Positions 1 to 9,083 of a stretch of DNA of 64,000 nt are shown here, in pieces. Within the stretch, counting starts at the first letter, position 1, and each line of letters begins with the position of its first letter. Where the stretch lies: positions 963,331 to 1,027,330 of the forward strand of contig JALHOW010000001.1 of assembly GCA_022842785.1 (NCBI GenBank), in the 5' to 3' direction. Position numbers and translations under genes: made by a program. Source of the DNA: Hyphomicrobiaceae bacterium (lineage in GTDB: Bacteria > Pseudomonadota > Alphaproteobacteria > Rhizobiales > Hyphomicrobiaceae). A model generated the notes under the pieces. The model was not told the DNA's origin and searched no databases. It was given only the letters and a program-made list of their open reading frames with translations.

Positions 1-377
1 GCCATGCTCTCCATGGCACGCAGGAGCTGCTCTTCCGACATGGAGATCTGATCGATCGCGTTGTCGGCCGACTGGTCGTCGCGGCCGAGCTGCTGGCGAC
101 TACGATCGGCACCGATGAGCGGGGCGGCGCCTGCCTCCGGCTCGTCGATCTCGACGTTCTTCTGAATGGAGTGGATGAGGCTCTCGCGGAGGTCATCGGC
201 CGGGACGGTCCGCTCGGCCACTTCGCGCAGCGCGATCACGGGGTCTTTGTCGTTGTCGGGCTCGACGGTCAGATGCGAGCCCGAGGCAATCGCCCGGGCG
301 CGATGAGCCGCAAGCAGCACCAGTTCGAACCGATTGGGGACCTTGTCCACGCAATCTTCAACCGTGACACGCGCCAT
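1..377 (-). CDS. rpoZ: DNA-directed RNA polymerase omega subunit (partial, 3' end off window)
   Basis: This is the small omega subunit, which helps assemble and stabilise beta' in core RNA polymerase. The reverse strand from the ATG at 377 reads [20 protein letters not shown], then a stretch with [13 protein letters not shown], which is the conserved omega N-terminus and helix. About 125 codons are open to the window edge without a stop, so the C-terminus is missing. The tail is acidic and contains [13 protein letters not shown], as is usual for the longer alphaproteobacterial omega proteins. It lies downstream of folK on the same strand with a gap of about 110 bases, an arrangement compatible with co-transcription. 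The identification is firm and only the end is unknown. Confidence 0.93.
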   Translation of the reverse strand, partial: MARVTVEDCVDKVPNRFELVLLAAHRARAIASGSHLTVEPDNDKDPVIALREVAERTVPADDLRESLIHSIQKNVEIDEPEAGAAPLIGADRSRQQLGRDDQSADNAIDQISMSEEQLLRAMESM

Positions 378-489
378 CGCTGTTCAATCCTCGATTGTCT
401 GATGTCAGTTATGGTTTAGAGCGCAACTACAGGCGCCTCCGGGCCCTTTGGCCCATTTGCGGGCTTAATGCCACGAATATCCCTTTGAA

Positions 490-1065
490 TCAAGCTGGCG
501 CGATGCCACGCTGCAGCGCCGGATGACGCCGCAGCAGGGCGCCTGCTGTGAGCCCGAGAACTGGGTGACGCCAATGCGGGGCGATCTCCGCGAGCGGCAC
601 CAGGACGAAGCCGCGCTCGTGCATCAACGGATGCGGCAGAACCAGGGGTCCCCCTGACTGATTGAGCGCCGGCCAGTTCAGCGCCCGGCTGCCGTAGTCG
701 ATGATGTCGAGGTCCAGCGGTCGCGCACTCCAACGCGCCCGGCTACGCCGTCCGGCCTTGCGTTCGACAGCCTTGACAACTCTAAGAAGACCCCCAAGCG
801 GCAGATTGGTACGAGCCAGTATGACGGCATTGTAGAATTCCGGCATAAGTCCCGCGCCCGAATGCGGCAAGGTGCGGTAAATTAGCGAACGCGCGATAAT
901 AAAAACCTGGTTTTGCTCAAGTATGTGCAGTGCACGGTGAAGTGTAGCGACAGGCGCCCCCCAGGAGCCCGGCACGTTAGAACCAAGCGAAATCACGCAG
1001 TTTGAGCCACCCACCGCATTGATACAGTTATGCGAATCATTCCGATATGCAGTCCAAACGGGCAT
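490..1065 (-). CDS. folK: 2-amino-4-hydroxy-6-hydroxymethyldihydropteridine pyrophosphokinase
   Basis: This cytoplasmic enzyme transfers pyrophosphate from ATP to 6-hydroxymethyl-7,8-dihydropterin, the step before dihydropteroate synthase in folate synthesis. Family marks are SLGSNVPG near residue 27, the ARWSARPLDLDIIDYG motif that binds metal and ATP, and PHPLMHERGFVLVPLAEIAP, the HPxxxxRxFVLxPL signature. At 191 aa it is slightly longer than the usual 160-170 aa because about 23 residues precede the conserved start. A shorter start is possible, but no better internal ATG lies before VISLGSN. It sits just upstream of rpoZ on the same strand. Confidence 0.93.
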   Translation of the reverse strand: MPVWTAYRNDSHNCINAVGGSNCVISLGSNVPGSWGAPVATLHRALHILEQNQVFIIARSLIYRTLPHSGAGLMPEFYNAVILARTNLPLGGLLRVVKAVERKAGRRSRARWSARPLDLDIIDYGSRALNWPALNQSGGPLVLPHPLMHERGFVLVPLAEIAPHWRHPVLGLTAGALLRRHPALQRGIAPA

Positions 1066-1256
1066 TGGCGTCTGCCTGTGAAGAGTCTAAGATGTGGCGA
1101 AGTATCACTTCAATTCGCGCGATCTGCTCTATATATGGTTTCATAATCTTGCGTGTCCGAGCCGCATCGCGCGTATGTCGCCATCGCTCGCGTTACGTTG
1201 CAGTGGTATGACGCCCGGCCTCGGTGTCGGGCCAACAATGAAAAGGCAAGTCTCAG

Positions 1257-1892
1257 ATGTTTTTCTACCCTACAGAGCGCATCGCGCTGTTCATTGATGG
1301 GGCAAACCTCTACGCGACGGCCAAAGCTCTTGGCTTTGATATAGACTACAAGAACCTTCTCGGCGTCTTCCGGAACAAGGGCTACCTCGTTCGTGCCCTT
1401 TACTATACGGCACTTGTCGAGGATCAGGAGTATTCGTCCATCCGGCCACTGATCGACTGGCTCGATTACAATGGCTACACTATGGTGACGAAGCCGACCA
1501 AGGAGTTCACCGACGCTTCCGGTCGGCGCAAGATCAAGGGCAATATGGACATCGAGCTGACCGTCGATGCCATGGAGCTGGCGCCGAAGCTCGATCACGT
1601 CGTTCTCTTCTCCGGTGATGGTGATTTCCGCAGCCTCGTCGCAGCTTTGCAGGCCAAGGGCCTGCGCGTTAGCGTGGTCTCCACGCTGCAGACGCAGCCG
1701 CCCATGGTCGCTGACGAGCTGCGCCGCCAGGCAGACCAGTTCATCGACATCGCCGACCTCGAGAAAGACATTTGCCGCGATCCGAGCCAGCGCATCCCGC
1801 GCGAAGCTCGCGAAACGCGCCTCGCTCAGTTCCGTGCACAGCGCGAGGGTGTGGGCTCGCAGCAGGGCCACGACGATTCAGTCGATACCTGA
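1257..1892 (+). CDS. NYN-domain (LabA/DUF88-like) putative RNase
   Basis: This protein has a single NYN domain, a PIN-like nuclease fold found in the LabA/DUF88 family. The conserved acidic residues sit in FIDGANLY (Asp14), in GNMDIELTVDAM and in FSGDGDFRSLV, the usual metal-binding set. This suggests an intact metal-dependent nuclease on RNA, although the substrate is not known for most members. The last 45 residues are polar and Arg/Gln-rich, without a recognisable domain. It is divergent from folK across a gap of about 190 bases. In many Hyphomicrobiales a NYN gene sits close to rpoZ and smpB as here. No signal peptide or membrane segment is seen. Confidence 0.88.
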   Translation: MFFYPTERIALFIDGANLYATAKALGFDIDYKNLLGVFRNKGYLVRALYYTALVEDQEYSSIRPLIDWLDYNGYTMVTKPTKEFTDASGRRKIKGNMDIELTVDAMELAPKLDHVVLFSGDGDFRSLVAALQAKGLRVSVVSTLQTQPPMVADELRRQADQFIDIADLEKDICRDPSQRIPREARETRLAQFRAQREGVGSQQGHDDSVDT

Positions 1893-1916
1893 GAAGTTTC
1901 TCAGACACAGGATATC

Positions 1917-1950
1917 AACGGCGTCGAGCTCGCGTGGGCTCGGCGCCGTT
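1917..1950. terminator. Bidirectional hairpin between convergent genes
   Basis: The inverted repeat AACGGCGTCGAGC / GCTCGGCGCCGTT (1917-1929 and 1938-1950, one G-T pair, 8-base loop) lies between the stop of the NYN gene and the stop of the convergent peroxiredoxin-like gene. A short T-rich stretch follows on the plus strand. It is well placed to end both transcripts. Confidence 0.7.
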
Positions 1951-1977
1951 GTCGTTTGAGGTCAATGGAGACGCGCT

Positions 1978-2535
1978 TCAGCGGGCCTTACGGCTGACGA
2001 GTTCATTCAGCCACGCCAGCACCTCGCGCGGGTGTGCGTCGGGCGGATGCACGGGATAGAATGTGCGCACGATGCGACCATTGTGGATCGCGATCGTCAG
2101 TCGCGTCAGATACACGGTGCCGCCCGTCTCGAATGTCGGCAGCTCGAGGGCTTCACGCAGCCGCCCCTCAGCGTCGCTCGCGAGCGCGAACGGCAGCGTC
2201 ATGCGCTCCGCGAATTCGCGCTGCCATTCCGTTGCCTGTCCCGAGACACCGAACACATGCACGGACATCTGCTCGAAGGCGCGATAGAGATTGCGGAAAC
2301 CTTCTGCTTCCGGCGTCGATCCATGAGCGCCTGGAATGTCATCCCAGCCCGGTGGATTTGAGAGACCCGGCTGTCCGGTCCACGGATAGACGAACAGGAT
2401 TGCCCAGCCTTCGAGCGTGCCGAAGTTGACCTCGCCACCCTCTGTGGTCGCAAGCGCGATGTCCGGCATTGCGCGACCACGCACGAGATGACGCGCCCGC
2501 CCATCATCGACTTGTGCGGGGAATGGCCACGTCAT
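1978..2535 (-). CDS. Peroxiredoxin-like protein without cysteine
   Basis: This 185-aa thioredoxin-fold protein is of the AhpC/BCP type. AILFVYPWTGQPGLSNPP corresponds to the segment that carries the peroxidatic Cys in bacterioferritin comigratory proteins (FYPxxxTPGCT), and VHVFGVSGQATEWQREFAE matches the following strand-helix. The Cys position is Leu, and the whole protein has no Cys. Peroxidase activity of the usual kind is therefore excluded on sequence grounds, and a binding or structural role is more likely. The start is the ATG at 2535, which overlaps the GNAT stop in ATGA. A longer upstream reading is only the GNAT gene in another frame. It is the last gene of the smpB-GNAT operon. 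Confidence 0.78.
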   Translation of the reverse strand: MTWPFPAQVDDGRARHLVRGRAMPDIALATTEGGEVNFGTLEGWAILFVYPWTGQPGLSNPPGWDDIPGAHGSTPEAEGFRNLYRAFEQMSVHVFGVSGQATEWQREFAERMTLPFALASDAEGRLREALELPTFETGGTVYLTRLTIAIHNGRIVRTFYPVHPPDAHPREVLAWLNELVSRKAR

Positions 2536-3326
2536 CGCCGCACGGCCTCGCCGAGATATCGATAGTGGTACGTACCCGCAGCGGTGTAGCCGAGCGCGGC
2601 ATAGAGGCCTTGTGCGGGCAGGTTCGTCGTCACCGCCTGAAGTCCGATCGTGTGCGCGCCCTGCGAAGCGCCCCAGGCTTCGAGCGCCGACATGGCCGCC
2701 GAAGCTGCGCCCTGGCGCCGGGCCGACGCTGACGTACCCACGCATTCGGCGATCACTGCATCCTCGTGCAGCACACCGAGCGCCGTCGCGATCGTCTCGC
2801 CGTTGAGGCGTGCCTCGGCGAACGTACAGGGCGCAGGCACGCGCGCGAGAATCGCTTCCGCAAAAGGTCGACGATCGAGCGTGATATTGCCGAGATAGAC
2901 CGCCAGCCATCCTTGCGAAGGTCTCGCGTTGAGGACGACGTGCTCCGACATGGCAGCGGATGCCACGGGCTTGACGAGCGTCGTCACGGGATCATGGATC
3001 ACATAGCCACGCGCTTCGAGACGCGCATCGAGATCACCGGGCTCGGAGAGTGGAAAGCCGACCTGAAAGCGTACAGGCGCGCCGCGTTTACGGTAGAGGC
3101 GTTCGATCTCGTCGATCGTGCGCTCGATATCGCGGCCGCGATAATGAAGCGCGGAGACGGAGTTCGCGCGTTGCGAGCCGCCACCCGAGTAACGCCACAG
3201 CCAGCCATCGACATCGCGCGTTTCACCCGCAGGCCAGGCGCGCACCGCGGCGCCCTCGATGGCCAGCAACCGCTCACGCTCGGTCGGTGTGCCGGCTGCG
3301 CGCGCTCCAGCCTCCCGCGTCATCAC
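2532..3326 (-). CDS. GNAT family N-acetyltransferase
   Basis: This 264-aa protein has its acetyltransferase domain in the C-terminal half. [20 protein letters not shown] is the acetyl-CoA pyrophosphate-binding loop (the V-x-x-x-x-RxxGxA pattern), followed by [23 protein letters not shown], the typical motif B that ends in a YxxxGY-like element. The N-terminal half has [20 protein letters not shown], seen in GNATs that resemble tandem-domain enzymes. The acceptor substrate is unknown. Start ATG and stop overlap with smpB upstream and the peroxiredoxin-like gene downstream, both as ATGA, so the three genes are probably translationally coupled. Confidence 0.87.
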   Translation of the reverse strand: MMTREAGARAAGTPTERERLLAIEGAAVRAWPAGETRDVDGWLWRYSGGGSQRANSVSALHYRGRDIERTIDEIERLYRKRGAPVRFQVGFPLSEPGDLDARLEARGYVIHDPVTTLVKPVASAAMSEHVVLNARPSQGWLAVYLGNITLDRRPFAEAILARVPAPCTFAEARLNGETIATALGVLHEDAVIAECVGTSASARRQGAASAAMSALEAWGASQGAHTIGLQAVTTNLPAQGLYAALGYTAAGTYHYRYLGEAVRR

Positions 3327-3799
3327 CCCTTTTCCCGCATGAGCCGTGCCTTCTGGCGCTGCCAGTCGCGCTTGGCCGAAGTCTCGCGCTTGTCGTGCAG
3401 CTTCTTGCCCTTCGCGAGACCGAGCTTGAGCTTCGCGCGACCGCGCGCATTGAAGTAGATCTCGAGGGGGATAAGCGTCATGCCCTCGCGCTGCACGGCC
3501 TGGGAAAGCTTGTCGATCTCACGACGATGCATGAGGAGCGGACGCGGACGGCGCGGCGCGTGCTGAAAGAAGCTTCCCGCGAGCTGATACTCGGGAATGT
3601 AGGCATTCACGAGCACGAACCCGCCGCCCTCGGCGGAGGCATAGCTCTCAACGATGTTGGCTTGGCCCTTGCGCAGGGACTTCACCTCGGTCCCGGTGAG
3701 CGAGATGCCGGCCTCGAACGTATCCTCGATGAAATACTCGAAGCGGGCGCGCCGGTTCTCGGCGACCACCTTGCGGTCGTCATCATCCTTCTTCGACAT
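3323..3799 (-). CDS. smpB: SsrA-binding protein
   Basis: SmpB binds tmRNA and brings it to stalled ribosomes for trans-translation. The 158-aa product begins [20 protein letters not shown]. It shows the family signatures [20 protein letters not shown] and [14 protein letters not shown], and the basic tail [20 protein letters not shown], which inserts into the ribosomal A site. I chose the ATG at 3799. An upstream extension reads through a hairpin and is not conserved. It is the first gene of a three-gene overlapping operon with the GNAT and peroxiredoxin-like genes. Confidence 0.95.
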   Translation of the reverse strand: MSKKDDDDRKVVAENRRARFEYFIEDTFEAGISLTGTEVKSLRKGQANIVESYASAEGGGFVLVNAYIPEYQLAGSFFQHAPRRPRPLLMHRREIDKLSQAVQREGMTLIPLEIYFNARGRAKLKLGLAKGKKLHDKRETSAKRDWQRQKARLMREKG

Positions 3800-3833
3800 G
3801 ATCCATGCTTCTCGTATGTGTCCCAAAAACATT

Positions 3834-3864
3834 CGGGCTGCCCGCACTATATAGGGGCAGCCCG
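3834..3864 (-). terminator. Inverted repeat after dapA containing a -10-like element
   Basis: A perfect 10-bp inverted repeat, CGGGCTGCCC / GGGCAGCCCG (3834-3843 and 3855-3864), lies between the dapA stop and smpB. On the minus strand it is followed by AATGTTTTTGG, which fits an intrinsic terminator for dapA. Its loop reads CTATATAG, a palindrome that matches the alphaproteobacterial -10 box and lies about 50 bases before the smpB start. The element may both end dapA and start smpB. I see no convincing -35. Confidence 0.55.
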
Positions 3865-3890
3865 ATCCGTTGGACACTGGAGTGTTGTTG

Positions 3891-4784
3891 CTACTCGGCA
3901 GCCTTGATCTCGAGCAGCCCCGCGTGCGCGAGCGCGGCATCGACGGCCTTCTTGCCCGCATCGCCGAGCGGCGCCAGCGGCAGGCGGCATTCCGGGCTCT
4001 CGATCAAGCCGAGGCGCCATGCGGCGTATTTCACCGGAGTCGGGTTGGTCTCGCAGAACAGCGCATCGTGCAGCGGCATGAGCACGTCCTGGATTTCCAA
4101 CGCGCGGCGGAAATCGCCGGCGAGGCAGGCATTCTGGAACTCCGCGCAGAGTTTCGGCGCGACATTCGACGTCACCGAGATTGCACCAGTGCCACCATGG
4201 GCCATGAAGCCGAGTGCCGTCGCATCCTCGCCAGTGAGCGCGGCATAGGGCTTGCGGATCAGCAGGCGGTGCTGCGACTGGCGCTCCATCTTGGAGGTCG
4301 CATCCTTCATGCCACCGAAGTTTTTGAGCTCCGAGATCCGCGCCATGGTCTGTGCGGAGATGTCGACGACCGTGCGACCCGGCACGTTGTAGACGATGAA
4401 GGGCAGGTCTACCGCGTCGCTGATGGCCTTGAAATGGAGGAAAAGCCCCTCCTGCGTCGGCTTGTTGTAGTAGCCCGTCGAATGCAGGGCCGCATCGGCA
4501 CCCGCCTTCTTCGCGAATTCCGTGAGCTCGATGGCCTCCTCGGTGGAGTTCGAACCGGCGCCCGCAATCACAGGGACGCGCTTCCTCGCCGTTCGAACGC
4601 ACAGCTCGACGACGTGCATATGCTCGTCGTGGCTCAGCGTCGGGGTCTCGCCCGTGGTACCGACGGGGACCAGACCGTGAGAGCCCTGCGCGATCTGCCA
4701 GTCGACGAAGCGCTGGAAGCTCTGGTCGTCGACTTTGTTGTTTTTGAACGGCGTGACCAGCGCTGTGAACGAACCTTTGAACAT
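3891..4784 (-). CDS. dapA: 4-hydroxy-tetrahydrodipicolinate synthase
   Basis: This cytoplasmic enzyme condenses pyruvate with aspartate semialdehyde, the first committed step to diaminopimelate and lysine. The 297-aa protein shows [12 protein letters not shown] at the start, [12 protein letters not shown] (hydroxypyruvate/substrate loop), [11 protein letters not shown] with the catalytic Tyr, and [11 protein letters not shown] with the Schiff-base Lys. The ATG at 4784 is preceded by CGGAGGAAAACC, a strong ribosome-binding site, which excludes the longer upstream reading. It is divergent from the lytic transglycosylase gene across about 180 bases. Both feed cell-wall metabolism. Members of this superfamily can have other aldolase roles, but the motif set fits DapA well. 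Confidence 0.93.
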   Translation of the reverse strand: MFKGSFTALVTPFKNNKVDDQSFQRFVDWQIAQGSHGLVPVGTTGETPTLSHDEHMHVVELCVRTARKRVPVIAGAGSNSTEEAIELTEFAKKAGADAALHSTGYYNKPTQEGLFLHFKAISDAVDLPFIVYNVPGRTVVDISAQTMARISELKNFGGMKDATSKMERQSQHRLLIRKPYAALTGEDATALGFMAHGGTGAISVTSNVAPKLCAEFQNACLAGDFRRALEIQDVLMPLHDALFCETNPTPVKYAAWRLGLIESPECRLPLAPLGDAGKKAVDAALAHAGLLEIKAAE

Positions 4785-4965
4785 GGTTTTCCTCCGCTCG
4801 TTGCTCGCTGTTGCACGCCGCGACGCCCGCCTGTGGCACAAAATACCAAGGCCCGCGCTCGCCGATCCCTAGGCCGACAAGGCGCAGCACTCGCTAACGT
4901 GGTTTCTGTATGTCACATTTCGGACCTGCCCGAAAGACTGCACGTTTCATGCCTATGCTGATCCG

Positions 4966-7365
4966 ATGCGCAGAGATAACGATTCGATAAAGCCAGCCCT
5001 GGGAACATACGGAATGGCGGACACCGCAAGGCCAGCACGGCACTTTGGCCGGGTCGGCGCGTGCCCATGGCGCGTCATCGGCACCCTCACCGCGTTGCTC
5101 GTCGCCGCGCCGCCGCTTCTGACGGCCATCGTCAGCACAGCCAGCGCCCAGAGCAGCGATAAAAACGTCAAGTCCAAGCCTGCAGCCGCGAAGGCCGCGC
5201 CAAAGAACGCCCCAGCCAAAGCATCCAAGGACGCAAAGCCGCCGCTGCCGGACCCAAGCCCCAAGCGGACTGCGGAAGCGCAACCGACCGCTGTTGACGA
5301 GGACGGCGGGCCGGCCCCACCTCCGAAAGCTGCGGCCGTTGTCCGCGCCGCTGTCCCGAATTCACCCGAGGCGGACTATTTCGCCGCCATGGACAAGCTC
5401 ATCACGCCGCTGCGCGACAACCGGCTGCCGGCGGCGGATGTCCAAAACCTCAAGAATGCGCTCGGCGCGGTCGATCGGAACGATCCCGTGGAGGCGAATG
5501 AGCACGCCGTGAAACTCGGCGAGCCCGCACTGCGCACACTCGTCAGGTGGTACGCACTTCGCACGGGTGCAGGCGCGCCGGCGGACTACACCAGGTTTCT
5601 GGCCGAGAACCCAGCCTGGCCGGACGCTAGCCTGTTGAGGCGGCGCTCGGAGCAGCAGCTTCTCTCCGCCGGCGGTCCCGCCAAGGAGATCACCGCGTTC
5701 TTCGGATCGAATCCGCCGCTGTCCGGTGCCGGCACGATCGCGCTTGCCTCCGCCCACTTGGCGCTTGGTGATGAGGCGCGCGCCAAGGAAATGGCCGTCA
5801 AGGCTTGGCGCGAGCACGACATCCCCGCGTCGTCCGAGACGGGCTTCCTCGCGCGCTTCGAGCGCTTCCTGACACCTGCCGACCATCGTCGTCGGCTCGA
5901 CACGCTCCTGATCGATGAGGGCCGCTTTGCTGCCCAACGCACACCGCGGGTTGCAGCGGCACGTCGCCTGTTGCCGAAGTTTCAAGACGTCGAGCGCAAA
6001 AAGGCGGAGGCGCGCATTGCCGTCTACGCCCGCGCCGGCAATGCCGCAAAGCTCATGGCGAGCCTGCCCGCGAGCGCCAAGGAACCGGCCTCGGTCGATT
6101 GGGGCCTACTCTTCCAACGGGTTCAGCTCGCCCGCAGCCAGGGCAAGGAGGACGAGGTCGCGCGTCTCTTGCGCCTCGCACCGAATGACGCTGCCCTGCT
6201 CGTCGATCCCGATGCCTGGTGGCTGCACCGGCGCTGGGCCATCTACGAGTATCTCGGCGCCGGTCGCTACAAGGATGCCTACGACATCGCGCGCGCCCCG
6301 GGACCACTCACGGTCAACCCGATCAAGGATGCAACCTTCCTCGCGGGCTGGATCGCCCTCCGCCATCTCAAGGATACGAAGGGTGCGGTGCCGCATCTCG
6401 AGGCGTCACGCGAGAATGCCGATGGGCCGCTGAGCGCCGCCCGCGGCAACTACTGGCTCGCCCGCGCTCACGAGGCACTCGGGCAGAAGTCGGAAGCGAC
6501 GCGCTTCTACGGAGAAGCGGCCGCGCGCGTCGATACCTTCCACGGCGCACTCGCGCGCCAGAAGCTCAATCCCGGCCCCCTCGATGCGCCCATTCCCCTA
6601 CCGGCCATGCCCTCGGCAGCCGTGGCCGACAGCTTCAATGGCAATCCACTGCTGCGTGCGGCCATGTTCGCGCACCACGCCGATGTCGGCCGCGGCATCA
6701 CGCGCATCATCGTCGCGCATCTGCGCTCGACGCTGAAGAGCGAGGCCGAGGTCGCGATGCTCGCCCATCTCGCCAATGCGATCGGCGATCATCAGATGGC
6801 CGTGCGTGTCGGCAAGACCGGCGTCGCGCGCGACATGAACCTCTATGCCTACTCCTATCCCGTGCATCCATTCCCTGAGTACAAGCCGCTCCGTGAATCG
6901 CCGGAGCGCGCATTGCTGCTCGCCATCGTTCGCCAGGAGAGCGAGTTCAACCCGGAGATCGTCTCGCACGCCGGAGCGCGCGGGCTCATGCAGGTCATGC
7001 CGATCACGGCGCGGCACATCTGCCGTGATCACAAGATCAAATGCGACATCCCGCGGCTGCTCACGGACACGAGCTACAATGCCATGATCGGCAGCGCTTA
7101 CATCGGTGATCGCAAGAAGGAGTTCGACGGCAGCTACGTGCTGACGCTCGCGGGCTACAATGCGGGCCCCGGCCGTGCGCGCCAGTGGATGCGCCGCTTC
7201 GGCGATCCGCGCACGAAGGACGTCGATGCGATCGATTGGATCGAGATGATCCCGTTCGAGGAGACGCGCGACTACGTCAAGAAGGTGCTCTCGAACATTC
7301 AGATGTATCGCGCCCGTCTCGGCGAGAAGACGCCCGTACGGCTCGTGTCGGATCTGAAGCGGTAG
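4966..7365 (+). CDS. Soluble lytic murein transglycosylase (Slt70-like)
   Basis: This periplasmic enzyme cleaves peptidoglycan with formation of 1,6-anhydro-muropeptides. The 799-aa product has an N-terminal signal region (VIGTLTALLVAAPPLLTAIV, then ASAQ), a long Ala/Lys/Pro-rich linker to about residue 130, a helical-repeat superhelix, and a C-terminal SLT domain. In the domain, RQESEFNPEIVSHAGARGLM contains the catalytic Glu (about residue 658), followed by QVMPITA, the AYIGDRKKEF region and LAGYNAGPGRARQW. An alternative start is the in-frame ATG at 5014, which places the signal peptide nearer the N-terminus. It meets the extensin-like gene tail to tail with only two bases between. Confidence 0.92.
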   Translation: MRRDNDSIKPALGTYGMADTARPARHFGRVGACPWRVIGTLTALLVAAPPLLTAIVSTASAQSSDKNVKSKPAAAKAAPKNAPAKASKDAKPPLPDPSPKRTAEAQPTAVDEDGGPAPPPKAAAVVRAAVPNSPEADYFAAMDKLITPLRDNRLPAADVQNLKNALGAVDRNDPVEANEHAVKLGEPALRTLVRWYALRTGAGAPADYTRFLAENPAWPDASLLRRRSEQQLLSAGGPAKEITAFFGSNPPLSGAGTIALASAHLALGDEARAKEMAVKAWREHDIPASSETGFLARFERFLTPADHRRRLDTLLIDEGRFAAQRTPRVAAARRLLPKFQDVERKKAEARIAVYARAGNAAKLMASLPASAKEPASVDWGLLFQRVQLARSQGKEDEVARLLRLAPNDAALLVDPDAWWLHRRWAIYEYLGAGRYKDAYDIARAPGPLTVNPIKDATFLAGWIALRHLKDTKGAVPHLEASRENADGPLSAARGNYWLARAHEALGQKSEATRFYGEAAARVDTFHGALARQKLNPGPLDAPIPLPAMPSAAVADSFNGNPLLRAAMFAHHADVGRGITRIIVAHLRSTLKSEAEVAMLAHLANAIGDHQMAVRVGKTGVARDMNLYAYSYPVHPFPEYKPLRESPERALLLAIVRQESEFNPEIVSHAGARGLMQVMPITARHICRDHKIKCDIPRLLTDTSYNAMIGSAYIGDRKKEFDGSYVLTLAGYNAGPGRARQWMRRFGDPRTKDVDAIDWIEMIPFEETRDYVKKVLSNIQMYRARLGEKTPVRLVSDLKR

Positions 7366-7367
7366 GC

Positions 7368-8126
7368 CTACTTGCAGCGCGAGAGGAAGCCGCGATCATA
7401 GTGGAAATGATCGCGATGGAGCGCATTGAACTCCGGCCCGATCGCGACGCGGAAATAGCGGCACGCGCGCGCGTGGATCTCGCGCAGAAAGCGTGCTTCC
7501 GACCCCGATCCCGACCAGTGACGCAGGACACTGATCTGGCGTCCGTTGGCCAGTGTGAAAGCAGCGATGTCGAGTGCATTGGCCGTCGCGTGCTCGCTGC
7601 GCACATCGGACCACGTCTTGCGACCACGTATATTGCGGCAAGCGAAAGTCCCCATCTGCTGGACCGAGGCCACCCGCGAGCCGAAGATCTCTTGGGCCAG
7701 AGGCTGCACGTCGTGCGCCATCCACATAGCAATACCGGCCGCAACCTCGCACGACACCGTGCCGACGCTGAGCGCCGCGCCGCCCGCATTCAAGATGCGC
7801 ACGGCATTCTCCCAGCCACACCCATCCTTTATCGGGTTGTCGCGCACGGGTGCGGCCGCGATAACAGGCCCGCGCAGGACGCGGCTACATAGCTCGCGGT
7901 CACGTTTCAACTCGGCAATGCGCCAGTCGACGAACCAGGCATTGGACACACTGAGATCGAGCGCCGGCAGCGGGCTCAGGGCCGGCGGCAGCACGCCCTG
8001 GCGCATGACGAGAAAAAAACCGACGGCGAGAAAGCCCAACAGCAAGGTGATGCGTACGCGCGGCGCGCGCCTGCGCCGCTTGCCGGCCGTCGTGCTCGAT
8101 TGATCCGATTTATGCTCGGCATCCAC
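7368..8126 (-). CDS. Extensin-like C-terminal domain protein
   Basis: This 252-aa envelope protein has a basic N-terminus, one membrane anchor (ITLLLGFLAVGFFLVM, about residues 27-42), and an extensin-like C-terminal domain (ExtCD, PF06904 type). The domain has conserved Cys residues at CSRVL, GCGWENAVR, VSCEVAAG and FACRN, and the pattern RSEHATANALDIAAF followed by ALHRDHFHYDRG. The His and Asp residues resemble the metal site of LAS-type (VanY/MepA-like) peptidases. This suggests a cell-wall role, but catalysis is not established for the family. It follows the degenerate subtilase and mobA on the same strand, probably as one operon. Confidence 0.85.
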   Translation of the reverse strand: MDAEHKSDQSSTTAGKRRRRAPRVRITLLLGFLAVGFFLVMRQGVLPPALSPLPALDLSVSNAWFVDWRIAELKRDRELCSRVLRGPVIAAAPVRDNPIKDGCGWENAVRILNAGGAALSVGTVSCEVAAGIAMWMAHDVQPLAQEIFGSRVASVQQMGTFACRNIRGRKTWSDVRSEHATANALDIAAFTLANGRQISVLRHWSGSGSEARFLREIHARACRYFRVAIGPEFNALHRDHFHYDRGFLSRCK

Positions 8127-8159
8127 CCGGTAACGCGCCCCCGCATCCCCTGACGGTCT

Positions 8160-9083
8160 TCAATAGCGCGTGCCGCCATAGAGACACAACGGGTCGAGCA
8201 CGGGCGTTTCGCGCGGACCTTCCTTGCGCACGGCGAGGGCCAGCAACTTCTCCCTCAACTCGCGCGCGCCAACTGGTTGCTGCTGGCCATGTTGTGCGCA
8301 GGCCGCGAGACCGGCTGCCAGTGCAACAGCCTCTGTGGCATCCGCGGCCGTCGGCACAATGCCGGGAAACCATGAGCCCCCGCGCCCCAGCATCAAGGCA
8401 TCGATGCGCGGCGCACCGGGCCGTGCGAGCGTGCCGCGCTCCATCGTTTCGTTCACAGCGGCAACGATCAGCGCGCCCTTGAGATTGAGCGCGGCAGGAA
8501 ATTGCACCCGCCCCTGCGCCACGGCATCGGCATCACCAGCGGGCAGGATCAGCAGATGATCGGGCACCTGATCGGCGGCCTGCTGGAAGAATTCCCAGGT
8601 CTCGCGGCTCTCGCCCCAGAGCGGTATGGCCACGATGCGTGCCGGCGTCGAGCCCGTAAAGGCGAGCGCCCGCGCCAGCATGACCTTGTCCTTGGGATCG
8701 ACGCGCACCGGCACGAGGCGGGCGTGGCGGTAGGTCGAGAGAATACGGCGCGCAAGGAGCGTGTCGACGGCACCGTCGTGGTTCTCGGGCAACGCGGTGG
8801 CTGCGTAGGGCCGGTTGTCGTTGTCGATGAGGTCAAGGCCGATGATGTCGCCCTCGCCGTCGCGCGCGAGCCGGTCCTTGATCTCGGGATGTGTATAGTC
8901 GATGCCCGTCGCTATGAGCGCGATCGCGATGCCGCCTGGATCGACGCCCGGCGGCACAGGGGGCTTCACACGCTGGGCCTGCGCCAACGCCGTCTCACAG
9001 AGCGCAAAGGCGAGTACGATGGCGGCACACGCCCCCACGTACCGCTTCACCCGCCCCAGCTCGAAGGCCTCGCCGCCGTTCAT
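8160..9083 (-). CDS. Subtilisin-fold protein with lost catalytic residues
   Basis: This 307-aa exported protein has a signal segment (YVGACAAIVLAFALCETALA). The stretch after it, GGIAIALIATGIDYTHPEIK, aligns with the subtilase block VAVIDTGVDYTHPEL. The catalytic Asp is replaced by Ala58. The segment NHDGAVDTLLARRI stands where the His block should be. At the Ser block the sequence is PTAADATEAVALAAGLAA (about residue 247), without GTSxAAP. The fold is therefore subtilase-like but the Asp and Ser are missing, and it should be proteolytically inactive. It overlaps mobA by ATGA upstream and is 33 bases from the extensin-like gene downstream. Confidence 0.75.
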   Translation of the reverse strand: MNGGEAFELGRVKRYVGACAAIVLAFALCETALAQAQRVKPPVPPGVDPGGIAIALIATGIDYTHPEIKDRLARDGEGDIIGLDLIDNDNRPYAATALPENHDGAVDTLLARRILSTYRHARLVPVRVDPKDKVMLARALAFTGSTPARIVAIPLWGESRETWEFFQQAADQVPDHLLILPAGDADAVAQGRVQFPAALNLKGALIVAAVNETMERGTLARPGAPRIDALMLGRGGSWFPGIVPTAADATEAVALAAGLAACAQHGQQQPVGARELREKLLALAVRKEGPRETPVLDPLCLYGGTRY

